Assembly: GCA_003963115.1 (NCBI GenBank)
Contig: RXJQ01000036.1
Coordinates: forward strand, 1-64,000
Direction of reading: 5' to 3'
DNA from: Burkholderiales bacterium
GTDB lineage: Bacteria; Pseudomonadota; Gammaproteobacteria; Burkholderiales; Burkholderiaceae_C
Length of the DNA: 64,000 bases
Positions 52,168-62,078 of the stretch are shown piece after piece. A program made the position numbers and the translations under genes. The first letter of the stretch is position 1. Every line of letters begins with the position of its first letter. Under the pieces are notes generated by a model. That model did no database searches. It saw only the letters and a list, made by a program, of their open reading frames with translations, and was not told the DNA's origin.

Positions 52168-53198
52168 GTGGAACTCGCTTCAGCAATGGCAGGCTGAACC
52201 TGCAAGCAAGAGGAGGCGGAAGACGACGACCGCGATGCGGCATCGGGCTGGCCAGGACGCGCCATGCGCTGCCCCAGCAGCACGACGCCCAGCACCGCCA
52301 CCGCAAACAGCCAGGCCTGCCAGGACACGGCCTCGCCCAACACGCTGGCCGATACCAACATGGCCAGCAAAGGCTGCAGCAGTTGCAACTGGCTCACACG
52401 CATGGCGTCGCGGGCCAAGGCCGCATACCAGAGGAAAAAGCCCAACCAGGTCGAGCACACGGCCACATAAGCCAGGCCGAACCAGGCAGACGGCAGGATC
52501 TGCGAACGGGCCTGAGCCAGGCTGTGGAGATGATCTGGCCACCAATGCACGGACAGGAGCAAGGTCACCGGCCAGGCCAACACCAGCGACCACGACATGA
52601 CCTGCGACGACGGCATCTCACGCGCCAGGCGTGCCCCGGCCACATAGGCCACCGAAGCACCCAACATGCCCAGCAACAAGCTGGCATCGGCCACCAGGGA
52701 AGACGCCCCCGACGCGGCACCCGATGAAGCCGTCAAGGCGAACACCACCATCAGGCCGGCCCCTACCGCACTGGCCAGCCAGAACCCGGCACGTGGCCTG
52801 TGCCCCAGCCAACGCGCCGCCAGCATCGCCGTGCACAAAGGCAGCAAGCCCGTGATCACCGCCGCATGCGATGCCGGCACGATGCGCACGGCCCAGCCCA
52901 TGCCCAGCGGGAAGCCCATCACCCCGCCGACCACGATGGCCAGCAGCCAAGGCCGATGCGCCCGTGCAGGCCAGCGCGCCCGCACCCACAACAAGTGCGC
53001 GCAAGCCAGCATGCCGGCCAGGGCCGCCCTCGCACTGGCCACGAACAAGGGCGGCCATTGGGGCTCGCTCACCGAGCCATTGGCCAGACGCGTCATGGGC
53101 AGGGTCAGCGCAAACACCATCACGGCCAGGGCACCCAATGCCCGGGGCCACCAGGGGTGTCGCTGCCAATGTGAAGGGACTTGCCATGCGGTATTCAT
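52164..53198 (-). CDS. EamA/DMT-family transporter
   Basis: A 344-residue inner-membrane permease with about ten helices in two EamA repeats (about 20-150 and 175-310), for example LFVASARAALAGMLACAHLL, VGGVMGFPLGMGWAVRIVP and YVAVCSTWLGFFLWYAALAR. Family members export amino acids or related metabolites. The start (ATG at 53198) has no strong ribosome site; an ATG three codons upstream is an alternative. It is first in the MocR-controlled operon and divergent from the mocR gene. The C-terminal 40 residues are Ser-rich. Confidence 0.85.
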   Translation of the reverse strand: MNTAWQVPSHWQRHPWWPRALGALAVMVFALTLPMTRLANGSVSEPQWPPLFVASARAALAGMLACAHLLWVRARWPARAHRPWLLAIVVGGVMGFPLGMGWAVRIVPASHAAVITGLLPLCTAMLAARWLGHRPRAGFWLASAVGAGLMVVFALTASSGAASGASSLVADASLLLGMLGASVAYVAGARLAREMPSSQVMSWSLVLAWPVTLLLSVHWWPDHLHSLAQARSQILPSAWFGLAYVAVCSTWLGFFLWYAALARDAMRVSQLQLLQPLLAMLVSASVLGEAVSWQAWLFAVAVLGVVLLGQRMARPGQPDAASRSSSSASSCLQVQPAIAEASST

Positions 53199-53221
53199 GT
53201 ATGGCAATGTAGGGGCCACAA

Positions 53222-53271
53222 CCAATACAGAACCAATACAGATGAACACATCAACCAACACACTGTATTGG
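53222..53271. promoter_or_regulatory. MocR operator: three copies of CCAATACAG
   Basis: Direct copies at 53222-53230 and 53233-53241 (11 bases apart), and an inverted copy at 53263-53271. They lie between the divergent EamA operon and the mocR-type gene. Direct repeats of 8-10 bp in this position are characteristic of MocR regulator binding. Confidence 0.8.
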
Positions 53272-53309
53272 CCGCATCACCAACACAGCACCTCCCCTAC
53301 ACCCGCACC

Positions 53310-54773
53310 ATGGACCGGCCCGCCGAACACCATCGCAGCCCGCACGCGAGCCACTGCACCTTGAGCCGCGACAGCGACCAGACCCTGACCACGCAACTCG
53401 CCCAGCGCTTCGCCGACCGCATCCGCCAGCACTGGCTGGCCCCGGGCAGCAAGCTGCCGTCGGTGCGCGAATGCGCGCGCAACCACCAGGTCAGCACCTA
53501 CACGGTCGTGGCCGCCTACGACCAGCTGTTGGCGCAAGGCCTGATCGAGGCACGCAGCCAGCGCGGCTACTTCGTGCGCCAGGCGCCGCGCGCCCTGCCC
53601 GAGCACAACCCCGCAGACAGCAAGCCTCACCCTTTCCAGCCCAGCACACCCATCGATGCCACCACCTTGATCCGCGGCATGTTCCATGAACCCGGTGCAC
53701 GCCCCATGCCCGGCCTGGGTACCCTGCCGCCAGCCTGGCTGGACGCCAACATGCTGGGCACCGCCCTGCGCCGCGTCACCCAGGGCGACAAGCTGGTGCC
53801 TCTCACCCTGCACTATGGCGAGCCCGCCGGCGATGCCCGCTTTCGCCGTGCCATGGCCATGCGCCTGGCCGAATGCGGCCTGAAGGCCGATGCCGACCAG
53901 CTCATCACCACGGTGGGCGCCACGCATGCGCTGGACCTCGTCACCCGCACCCTGCTTCAGCCGGGCGATGCCGTGCTGGTGGACGAACCAGGCTGGCCAG
54001 TGGAGTACGCACGCTTGGCTCAACTGGGTCTGCGCGTGCTGCCCGTGCCACGCGGCACGGATGGGCCCGACCTGGCCATCATGCACAAGTTGGCCCAAGC
54101 CCATCACCCCAAGCTGTATGTGACGGTGTCGGTGCTGCACAACCCCACCAGCACCATGCTCTCACCGGGGCATGCCCACCAGGTGCTGCGCCTGGCCGAG
54201 ACGCATGGCTTCCACATCCTGGAGGATGACGTCTACGGCTTTCTGGCGCCCATCCATGCCACGCGCCTGAGCGTGCTGGACAACCTCCAGCGCACCATCA
54301 TGGTCGGCAGCTTCTCCAAGATCCTCACGCCCAGCTGGCGAGTGGGCTATGTCGTGGCACCTCGCCAACTCGTGGAGCGCATCACCAACACCAAGCTGCT
54401 GACCTCGCTGACCTCGCCGCCCATCCTGGAGCAGGCACTGGGCCTGTGCCTGGAACAAGGCCAGTTGCGGCGCTTTGGCGAACGCGTCACCCAACAGCTG
54501 GATGCGGCCCGGTCCCGCACGGTCCAACTGGCCCGGCAGGCTGGCTGCGAATTCGTGTTCGAACCCCAAGGCCTGTTTGGCTGGGTGGACACCGGCATGG
54601 ACACCGAGCGCCTGACCATCCCCATGCTGGACGCCGGCTGGCTGATCGCGCCGGGCGCCCTCTTCCACGCACAGCGCCGGCCGTCCACGCTCATGCGCAT
54701 CAATTTCGCCAGCTCGCAAGACGCCAAGTTCTGGAAAGCCTTGCAGGCTCAGCGCAAGCGCACCACCCTCTGA
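53310..54773 (+). CDS. MocR-type GntR/aminotransferase transcription regulator
   Basis: A 487-residue fusion. The N-terminal GntR winged helix (about 20-90: LAQRFADRIRQHWLAPGSKL, VRECARNHQVSTYTVVAAYD) joins a class I aminotransferase domain with the PLP lysine in VGSFSKILTPSWRVGY. MocR proteins sense PLP or its adducts and usually activate a divergent gene. Three CCAATACAG sites lie in the shared intergenic region, so the EamA/aminotransferase/bioF operon is the likely target. The 3' end overlaps the convergent SDR gene by 25 bases. Confidence 0.9.
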   Translation: MDRPAEHHRSPHASHCTLSRDSDQTLTTQLAQRFADRIRQHWLAPGSKLPSVRECARNHQVSTYTVVAAYDQLLAQGLIEARSQRGYFVRQAPRALPEHNPADSKPHPFQPSTPIDATTLIRGMFHEPGARPMPGLGTLPPAWLDANMLGTALRRVTQGDKLVPLTLHYGEPAGDARFRRAMAMRLAECGLKADADQLITTVGATHALDLVTRTLLQPGDAVLVDEPGWPVEYARLAQLGLRVLPVPRGTDGPDLAIMHKLAQAHHPKLYVTVSVLHNPTSTMLSPGHAHQVLRLAETHGFHILEDDVYGFLAPIHATRLSVLDNLQRTIMVGSFSKILTPSWRVGYVVAPRQLVERITNTKLLTSLTSPPILEQALGLCLEQGQLRRFGERVTQQLDAARSRTVQLARQAGCEFVFEPQGLFGWVDTGMDTERLTIPMLDAGWLIAPGALFHAQRRPSTLMRINFASSQDAKFWKALQAQRKRTTL

Positions 54774-55738
54774 TCGGTCTCGCCATTCAAGGCGGCATCG
54801 TCATAGCGAAAGCCCGTCGCCTGTTCAGACTGAGCCCAAAAGCGAGCCACCTGATCGGCGTCCCGTGCACGCTTTGGCGCATCGACCAGTTTGGGGTAGC
54901 CGCGTGACTCTTGAAACCCATCCGGCCCGATGTAGTCACCACTCTTGACGCCCGGCTCCGTGGCGGCATACAGCGCCGGCAAAGCGCCCATGGACGCGGG
55001 CTGCGCCAGCAAGGCGTTCGACAAGCGCATCGATGCGCGGCTCAAGCCCGCCAACCAAGGTGAAGCACTCAAGTTGGCCGCACCGAACTGCAGATTGGTG
55101 GCCGCATAACCCGGATGTGCCGCGACACTGGCGATGTGCGAGCCAGCGCGCGCCAGACGGGACGACAGGGCCCGAGCAAAGACGATGTTGGCCAGCTTGG
55201 TGTCGCAGTAAGCCCTGTGCCTCGAATAGCCTGGCTGCCCCTTGAAGCCCCCTTGCGGCAAGCGCCCGTAGTGGTTGAAGCCACTGCTCATTGTCACGAT
55301 GCGCGCCGCCGGCGCTTGTGCCAGCTGGGGCAGCAGCAAGCCCGTCAGCAGAAAGTGCCCCAGATGGTTGCAGGCCATCTGGATCTCGAAGCCATCGGCC
55401 GACAGGGCATAAGGCAGGAACATCACACCGGCGTTGTTGACCAGCAAATCGACGCGCGGATGCGCTGCCGCCAGCGCCGCCGCGCACGCCCTCACCTTGT
55501 CCAGGCTGGCCAGATCCAGCGCCTGGAAGCTCAACCGGGCATCGGGTACCTCGGCGCGGATCGCGTCCATCGCCTGCATGGCCCGCGCCTTGTCCCGGCA
55601 GGCCATCACCACGTGGGCGCCTTGCCGAGCCAGTTGCAGGCTGATGTGCCAGCCCAGGCCGCTGTTGGCCCCGGTGACCACCGCCAGCTTGCCGGCCTGA
55701 TTGGGAATGCGGGTGTGATCCCAGCGAGCTTGGGGCAT
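54749..55738 (-). CDS. short-chain dehydrogenase (retinol-dehydrogenase-like SDR)
   Basis: A 329-residue NAD(P)-dependent oxidoreductase. I chose the ATG at 55738, with GGAG six bases upstream. Cofactor motif VTGANSGLGWHISLQLARQG (about 20-39), NNAG at about 100, catalytic Ser in TMSSGFNHYG and YCDTK with Tyr and Lys. The family resembles WW-domain oxidoreductase/retinol dehydrogenase-type SDRs. Substrate unknown. It is divergent from an AraC regulator, which may control it. Confidence 0.85.
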   Translation of the reverse strand: MPQARWDHTRIPNQAGKLAVVTGANSGLGWHISLQLARQGAHVVMACRDKARAMQAMDAIRAEVPDARLSFQALDLASLDKVRACAAALAAAHPRVDLLVNNAGVMFLPYALSADGFEIQMACNHLGHFLLTGLLLPQLAQAPAARIVTMSSGFNHYGRLPQGGFKGQPGYSRHRAYCDTKLANIVFARALSSRLARAGSHIASVAAHPGYAATNLQFGAANLSASPWLAGLSRASMRLSNALLAQPASMGALPALYAATEPGVKSGDYIGPDGFQESRGYPKLVDAPKRARDADQVARFWAQSEQATGFRYDDAALNGETDQRVVRLR

Positions 55739-55870
55739 GGTTGGCTCCATTCATCCGTGATTGATTGAACACGGTCGCCATGATGCTGTGGCACCCGCTC
55801 AAGGTGTGAGCGGTGGGCGTGCCAAAATGCTTGTCACTTTGGGCCATTTTCTGAAACCTGCCGATCCACC

Positions 55871-56953
55871 ATGGCCACGCCCACTCCATCTCGCGCCACC
55901 GCCGTCGGCCAGAACGAGATCAGCATCACCGCGGCCTACCCCCGGCGCTTGCTGAACCTGCTTGCCGAGCGAGGCCACGATATCGGCCCCGCCCTGCTTT
56001 CACTTGGCCTGAGCCTGACCGACCTCGATGGCGCCGAAGCGCGTGTGTCGCTGCTGCAATACGCGGCCATTGCCCAGGCCGCCATGGATGCCACCGGCGA
56101 CGAAGGCCTGGGCTGCGCGCTGGCCTTGAACACGCCCCCCACCGCACACGGCCCCTTGGGCTACGCGATGATGACCGCGGCCACCCTGGGCGACGCCTTG
56201 GCGCTCGGCCTGCGCTACATGCCTTTGCTGCAAGGCAAGGCGGTGCTGGCCTATCAGGCCGACGCCCAGCATGCGATCTTGTGCCCCTTGTTCAACCCGG
56301 CCATGACGCCCCCTTTGCCGCTCAGGCGCTTCTTCGCCGAAGCCTTCATGGTGGGTGTGGCACGCTCGGCCGCCTGGCTCGCCGGCCTGGAGCGCATCGA
56401 GGAAGGCGAGCTGTGGTTCGACTTCCCTGAGCCGCCCTACCATGCCCTGTATGCCGCGCAGCTGCCGCCCGTGCGACATGGCATGCCGACCACGCAATGG
56501 CGGGTGCCGCTGTCGGTCCTGCAACGCCGGCTGCCATTGGCCGACCGGGCCTCGTGCGAGCGCGCGCTGGCGCAATGCGACCGTGAAATGGCGTGGCTGG
56601 CTGGCGGCTCGGTCAACCTCAGCGCACGCGTGCGCGAGCACCTGCAAACACAGCCCGGCCACTACCCGGCGGTGGACGATGTGGCCGAGCAGCTCAAGCT
56701 GTCGAGCCGCACGCTCAAGCGCCGTCTGGCCCAGCAAGGCACCAGCTTCAGCGCCCTTCTGGAAGAGGCCCGCCAGCTCGATGCCATCGCCTTGTTGCGC
56801 AGGCCGCAGCTCTCGCTGGAGCGCGTGGCCACGGAGTTGGGCTACGCCGACCCGGCCAACTTCACGCGGGCCTTCAAGCGCTGGACGGGCCTGACGCCCA
56901 GCGCCTTTCGCGACAAGGACAAGTCGGACAAGGCCGTATCCAAGACAAGTTGA
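55871..56953 (+). CDS. AraC-family transcription regulator
   Basis: A 360-residue regulator of the same build as the one at 36815: a PF12625-type N-terminal domain (about 25-215) and an HTH_18 end with SSRTLKRRLAQQGTSFSALL and GYADPANFTRAFKRWTGLTP. It is transcribed divergently from the SDR gene, with about 130 bases between. Local control of the SDR is the simplest reading. Effector unknown. Confidence 0.88.
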   Translation: MATPTPSRATAVGQNEISITAAYPRRLLNLLAERGHDIGPALLSLGLSLTDLDGAEARVSLLQYAAIAQAAMDATGDEGLGCALALNTPPTAHGPLGYAMMTAATLGDALALGLRYMPLLQGKAVLAYQADAQHAILCPLFNPAMTPPLPLRRFFAEAFMVGVARSAAWLAGLERIEEGELWFDFPEPPYHALYAAQLPPVRHGMPTTQWRVPLSVLQRRLPLADRASCERALAQCDREMAWLAGGSVNLSARVREHLQTQPGHYPAVDDVAEQLKLSSRTLKRRLAQQGTSFSALLEEARQLDAIALLRRPQLSLERVATELGYADPANFTRAFKRWTGLTPSAFRDKDKSDKAVSKTS

Positions 56954-56968
56954 ACCGCGTCTGGCACA

Positions 56969-57874
56969 TCATTGCGTCCAGGCTGCAAACAGCCCCTCAC
57001 GCGCGGCCTGCGTGATCGCCACGACACCAGGATGGCGGATGCGCCGCTCCACCGTGATCACATAGAAGGACTCCACCAAGTCCTTGGCCTCGCCCAGGCG
57101 CTTGACGCCATACTGCGCCCGCACAGACTCATCCAGCACCATGGGCGACATGAACACGCCATGCCCCAGATGGCCCAGCGCATTGGGCAAGGCGTTGTCG
57201 TCGAACTCCCCGATGATGCGCGGCTTGAGCTTGTGCGCCCCCAGCCATTGCCCCAGCCGCATGCCCAGCGCCGAGTCCGATGCCGGCGCCAGCAAAGGTG
57301 CGCCATGCAGACAGGCCGGGAAGCGCCCCTGCAAGGTGGCGGCCAGCTTCTTGCCCGCATAGAAGCCCACGCTGGCACCACCCAGGCGGTGATTGAACGC
57401 GCTGACGCTCATGTCCGCCGGCAAAGGCCGGTCTGACAAGACAAGGTCGAGCCGGTGCACGGCCAACTCGGCCAGCAGGCTGTCAAGCTTCCACTCACTG
57501 CACACGACCTTGAAAGGCTGCTGGTGCTGCAAGACAGGCTCCAGCAAGCGACACGCCACCAACTTGGGCACGGCGTCGGCGATGCCGACGCGCAACTCCA
57601 TGGGCCTGGGCGTGCCCTTCGGTTGCCGCACCACCTGGTCCAGCTCCTCACCCAGGCTGAAGATGTCCTTGGCATAGCTGAAGGCCAGTTGGCCGGTCTC
57701 GGTCAGCTCCAGCGTGCGCCCCTTCTTCTGGAACAGCGGACGCCCAAAGTGCTCCTCCAGCAACTGGATCTGGCCACTGACCGTCTGGGGCGTGACATGC
57801 AGGTGCTCGCTGGCCTTGACGACCCCGCCCAGCCTCGCCACCGCCCAGAAGTATTGGAGGTGCTTGTAATTCAT
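56969..57874 (-). CDS. nhaR: NhaR-type LysR transcription regulator
   Basis: A 301-residue LysR-family activator. The N-terminal winged helix (YKHLQYFWAVARLGGVVKAS, LHVTPQTVSGQIQLLEEHFG) and the effector domain match NhaR, which in other bacteria responds to sodium/pH and activates nhaA. No antiporter gene is adjacent. It is divergent from the broken HPF-like gene, with 100 bases between. Confidence 0.88.
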   Translation of the reverse strand: MNYKHLQYFWAVARLGGVVKASEHLHVTPQTVSGQIQLLEEHFGRPLFQKKGRTLELTETGQLAFSYAKDIFSLGEELDQVVRQPKGTPRPMELRVGIADAVPKLVACRLLEPVLQHQQPFKVVCSEWKLDSLLAELAVHRLDLVLSDRPLPADMSVSAFNHRLGGASVGFYAGKKLAATLQGRFPACLHGAPLLAPASDSALGMRLGQWLGAHKLKPRIIGEFDDNALPNALGHLGHGVFMSPMVLDESVRAQYGVKRLGEAKDLVESFYVITVERRIRHPGVVAITQAAREGLFAAWTQ

Positions 57875-57974
57875 GTCGAATTTCCCGAAGTATTCGCGTC
57901 AGAAATTCGAATTTACGCGAAGTATGGGCTTTCGTATATTGAGGCTGTCATTTACATCGAGCGAGGCCACATCC

Positions 57975-58358
57975 ATGCGTGTACTCATTCAAACCCAAGG
58001 TCTGAACCTCTCGCGTGAAGACCAGAACCACATCCGCCAACGTCTGCGCCAGACGCTGTCCCGCTTCGGCGAGAAAGCCATCGGCGTGACGCTCTACCTG
58101 CGCGACACCAAGGGCCCACGCGGCAGCGAAGACACAGACTGCCAGCTGGTGGTCGATCTGGAAGACACCACCGCCGTCGTGCGCGACCGTGGACATTAGG
58201 TCCGCGCCCTGGTGGACCGCGCCCTGCACCGCGCCGTGCACACCATCGGCAAGCAGCTTGGCCGCATCCGCGACAAGTCCGTGCGTGCTCCCCAGTTCGG
58301 CAAGGGACGCGGACGCCCTTCGCTGCGCGATCTGGACGCCCTACCCGATGGCGCTTGA
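57975..58358 (+). pseudogene. HPF/RaiA-like ribosome-associated protein, amber-interrupted
   Basis: Reads as one 127-codon gene with a single in-frame TAG at 58197-58199. The first 74 codons (MRVLIQTQGLNLSREDQNHI, VTLYLRDTKGPRGSEDTDCQ) have the beta-alpha-beta plan of HPF/RaiA/YfiA proteins. After the amber the same frame continues for 52 codons (VRALVDRALHRAVHTIGKQL) and ends in TGA. The downstream half keeps high-GC codon use and natural composition. So this is a recent nonsense mutation, a sequencing error or suppressed readthrough. GAGG precedes the start. Full-length relatives should contain the second half. Confidence 0.75.
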
Positions 58359-58412
58359 TTGATGAGGCCCCATCCGCAAAGCCCCCCGCACGTCTGATTG
58401 AAGGAGTTCCAC

Positions 58413-59111
58413 ATGTTGTCCCGCAACACCTCTCAAGCCCGCGCTGTGGCTTGGCCCAGCCAGGGCAACGCCACCACCGTCAGCACGGTCGGCAGCCAGC
58501 GTGTGCTGCGCAATACCTACGCCCTGCTGGGCATGACGCTGGCCTTCAGCGCCGCCATCGCCGGCCTGGCCATGACCTTGCATCTGCCCGCACCGGGCCT
58601 GCTGCTCACGCTGGTCGGCTTTTACGGCCTGATGTTCCTGGTGCACAAGACCGCCGACAGCGGCTGGGGCGTGGCCTCGGTGTTCGCCCTGACCGGCTTC
58701 ATGGGCTATACCCTGGGCCCGCTGCTGAGCGCCGTGCTGGCCATGCCGCATGGTGGCGCCGTGATCACCAATGCCCTGGGCGCCACGGCGGCAGCCTTCC
58801 TGGGTTTGTCGGCCATTGCCTTGACCAGCAAGCGTGACTTCAGCTTCATGGGCAAGTTCCTGATGGTCGGCATGCTGGTGGCCGTTGTGCTAAGCCTGGG
58901 CGCCATCTTCTTGCAGATCCCCGCGCTGAGCCTAGCCATCTCGGGCATGGTGGTCCTGCTGATGAGCGGCATGATCCTGTTCGAAACCAGCCGCATCATC
59001 CACGGCGGCGAAACCAACTACCTGATGGCCACCGTCAGCCTGTATGTGTCGATCTACAACCTGTTCACCAGCCTGCTGATGCTGTTTGGCGTGGCAGGTC
59101 GTGACGAGTAA
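58413..59111 (+). CDS. Bax inhibitor-1/YccA-family membrane protein
   Basis: A 232-residue protein with seven membrane helices of the BI-1/YccA fold. AAGGAG lies upstream of the ATG at 58413. Helix segments include VLRNTYALLGMTLAFSAAIA, GVASVFALTGFMGYTLGPLL and ISGMVVLLMSGMILFETSRI. The acidic C-terminus (GRDE) is typical. E. coli YccA modulates FtsH; other members act as pH-sensitive calcium leak channels. Inner membrane. Confidence 0.9.
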   Translation: MLSRNTSQARAVAWPSQGNATTVSTVGSQRVLRNTYALLGMTLAFSAAIAGLAMTLHLPAPGLLLTLVGFYGLMFLVHKTADSGWGVASVFALTGFMGYTLGPLLSAVLAMPHGGAVITNALGATAAAFLGLSAIALTSKRDFSFMGKFLMVGMLVAVVLSLGAIFLQIPALSLAISGMVVLLMSGMILFETSRIIHGGETNYLMATVSLYVSIYNLFTSLLMLFGVAGRDE

Positions 59112-59126
59112 ACAGCGCGATCGGGC

Positions 59127-60173
59127 TCAGCCGTTCAAGGCCACGAGACCAGCCAAACGCCCGGTGATGGCCCGCGCCTCGGCCATCACCCGATCGACGA
59201 TCTCGGCCACGCTGGCCACGTCGTGAACAAGGCCTTGCGACTGGCCGATCAACTGCACGCCATCCACGTGGTTGCCCTCATGGATGGCTTTTCTCATGGC
59301 CAGCGTGGCCGCACCGAAGTAAGCCACCTTCACGGCACCCACCAGGCCCTGGTCCATCGCGTCCCTGGCCAATGAAGTCAAGGGCGTGTTGAGCTCACGC
59401 GCTGCCGCCAGCGAGCGGCTGATGGCCACCGGCGGGCTGAGCTTGCGGGCCGTGTAGCGGCGCCCGCCCGGCGTCTTCATCACGCGGCAAGGGAAGGTGT
59501 CGAAGTTGCTGGAGTAGATGGTCTCTTCGGCTTCCTTGTCGATCACCAGTTGCTTGGTATCGGCATGCACTGGGCTTTCACGCGAGGTGGCAAAGCGCGT
59601 GCCCATGGCCACGGCGTCCGCGCCCAAGGCCAACGCGGCCACCAGGCCACGGCCATCGGCGAAACCACCTGCGGCGATGATGGGCAGGTCGGTCATGTCG
59701 CGCACCGCCGGGATCAGCACCATCGAGGTCACCTTGCCACCATGCGCGGCAGCCTCATGCCCGGTCACGATCAGCCCATCCACGCCGGACTCGATGGCCG
59801 ATTGCGTGTGCTTCTCGTTGGAGACCGTGGCGATCACCTTGCCACCGTAAGCGCGTGCACCTTCGATCACCCACTCGCCCTTGCCCATCGACACATTGAT
59901 CACGGGCACGCGTTCTTCCAGGGCCACCTTGGCGCAATCGGCCGCGCCGGGCAACATCAGGCTGCACCCGACGCCAAAGGGCTTGTCGGTCAGACTGCGA
60001 ATCTCACGGATGGCTGCGCGGCACTCCTCGGATGACAAAGCCCCCGAAGCCAGGATGCCCAGGCCCCCCGCGTTGCACACCGCTGCCACCAAAGAAGGCA
60101 CAGCGATATAGGTCATGCCGGGCAGCACGATGGGGTGGGCGATGCCCAGCATCTCGGTCAGGCGGGTCTTCAT
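59127..60173 (-). CDS. nitronate monooxygenase (2-nitropropane dioxygenase-like)
   Basis: A 348-residue FMN TIM-barrel oxidase. Features: HPIVLPGMTYIAVPSLVAAV (start of the barrel), GGLGILASGALS, GHEAAAHGG (flavin/substrate contacts) and MTDLPIIAAGGFADGRGLVA, then AVAMGTRF (phosphate binding). It detoxifies alkyl nitronates; FabK-like enoyl reductases share the fold, but the sequence fits the NMO branch better. I chose the ATG at 60173. Divergent from the GMC oxidoreductase. Confidence 0.85.
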   Translation of the reverse strand: MKTRLTEMLGIAHPIVLPGMTYIAVPSLVAAVCNAGGLGILASGALSSEECRAAIREIRSLTDKPFGVGCSLMLPGAADCAKVALEERVPVINVSMGKGEWVIEGARAYGGKVIATVSNEKHTQSAIESGVDGLIVTGHEAAAHGGKVTSMVLIPAVRDMTDLPIIAAGGFADGRGLVAALALGADAVAMGTRFATSRESPVHADTKQLVIDKEAEETIYSSNFDTFPCRVMKTPGGRRYTARKLSPPVAISRSLAAARELNTPLTSLARDAMDQGLVGAVKVAYFGAATLAMRKAIHEGNHVDGVQLIGQSQGLVHDVASVAEIVDRVMAEARAITGRLAGLVALNG

Positions 60174-60281
60174 GGCTGTCTCGCGCGATGAGTGGTGATG
60201 GGTATTGGGCAATCGGCCGGACTCTAACACTGCCCTCCGACACCCTTGAGCACGGGGGGGCGGCGCCTTCCCACCCCATGA

Positions 60282-62063
<1,782 letters not shown>

Positions 62064-62078
62064 TCGGCCTTGTGCCAA

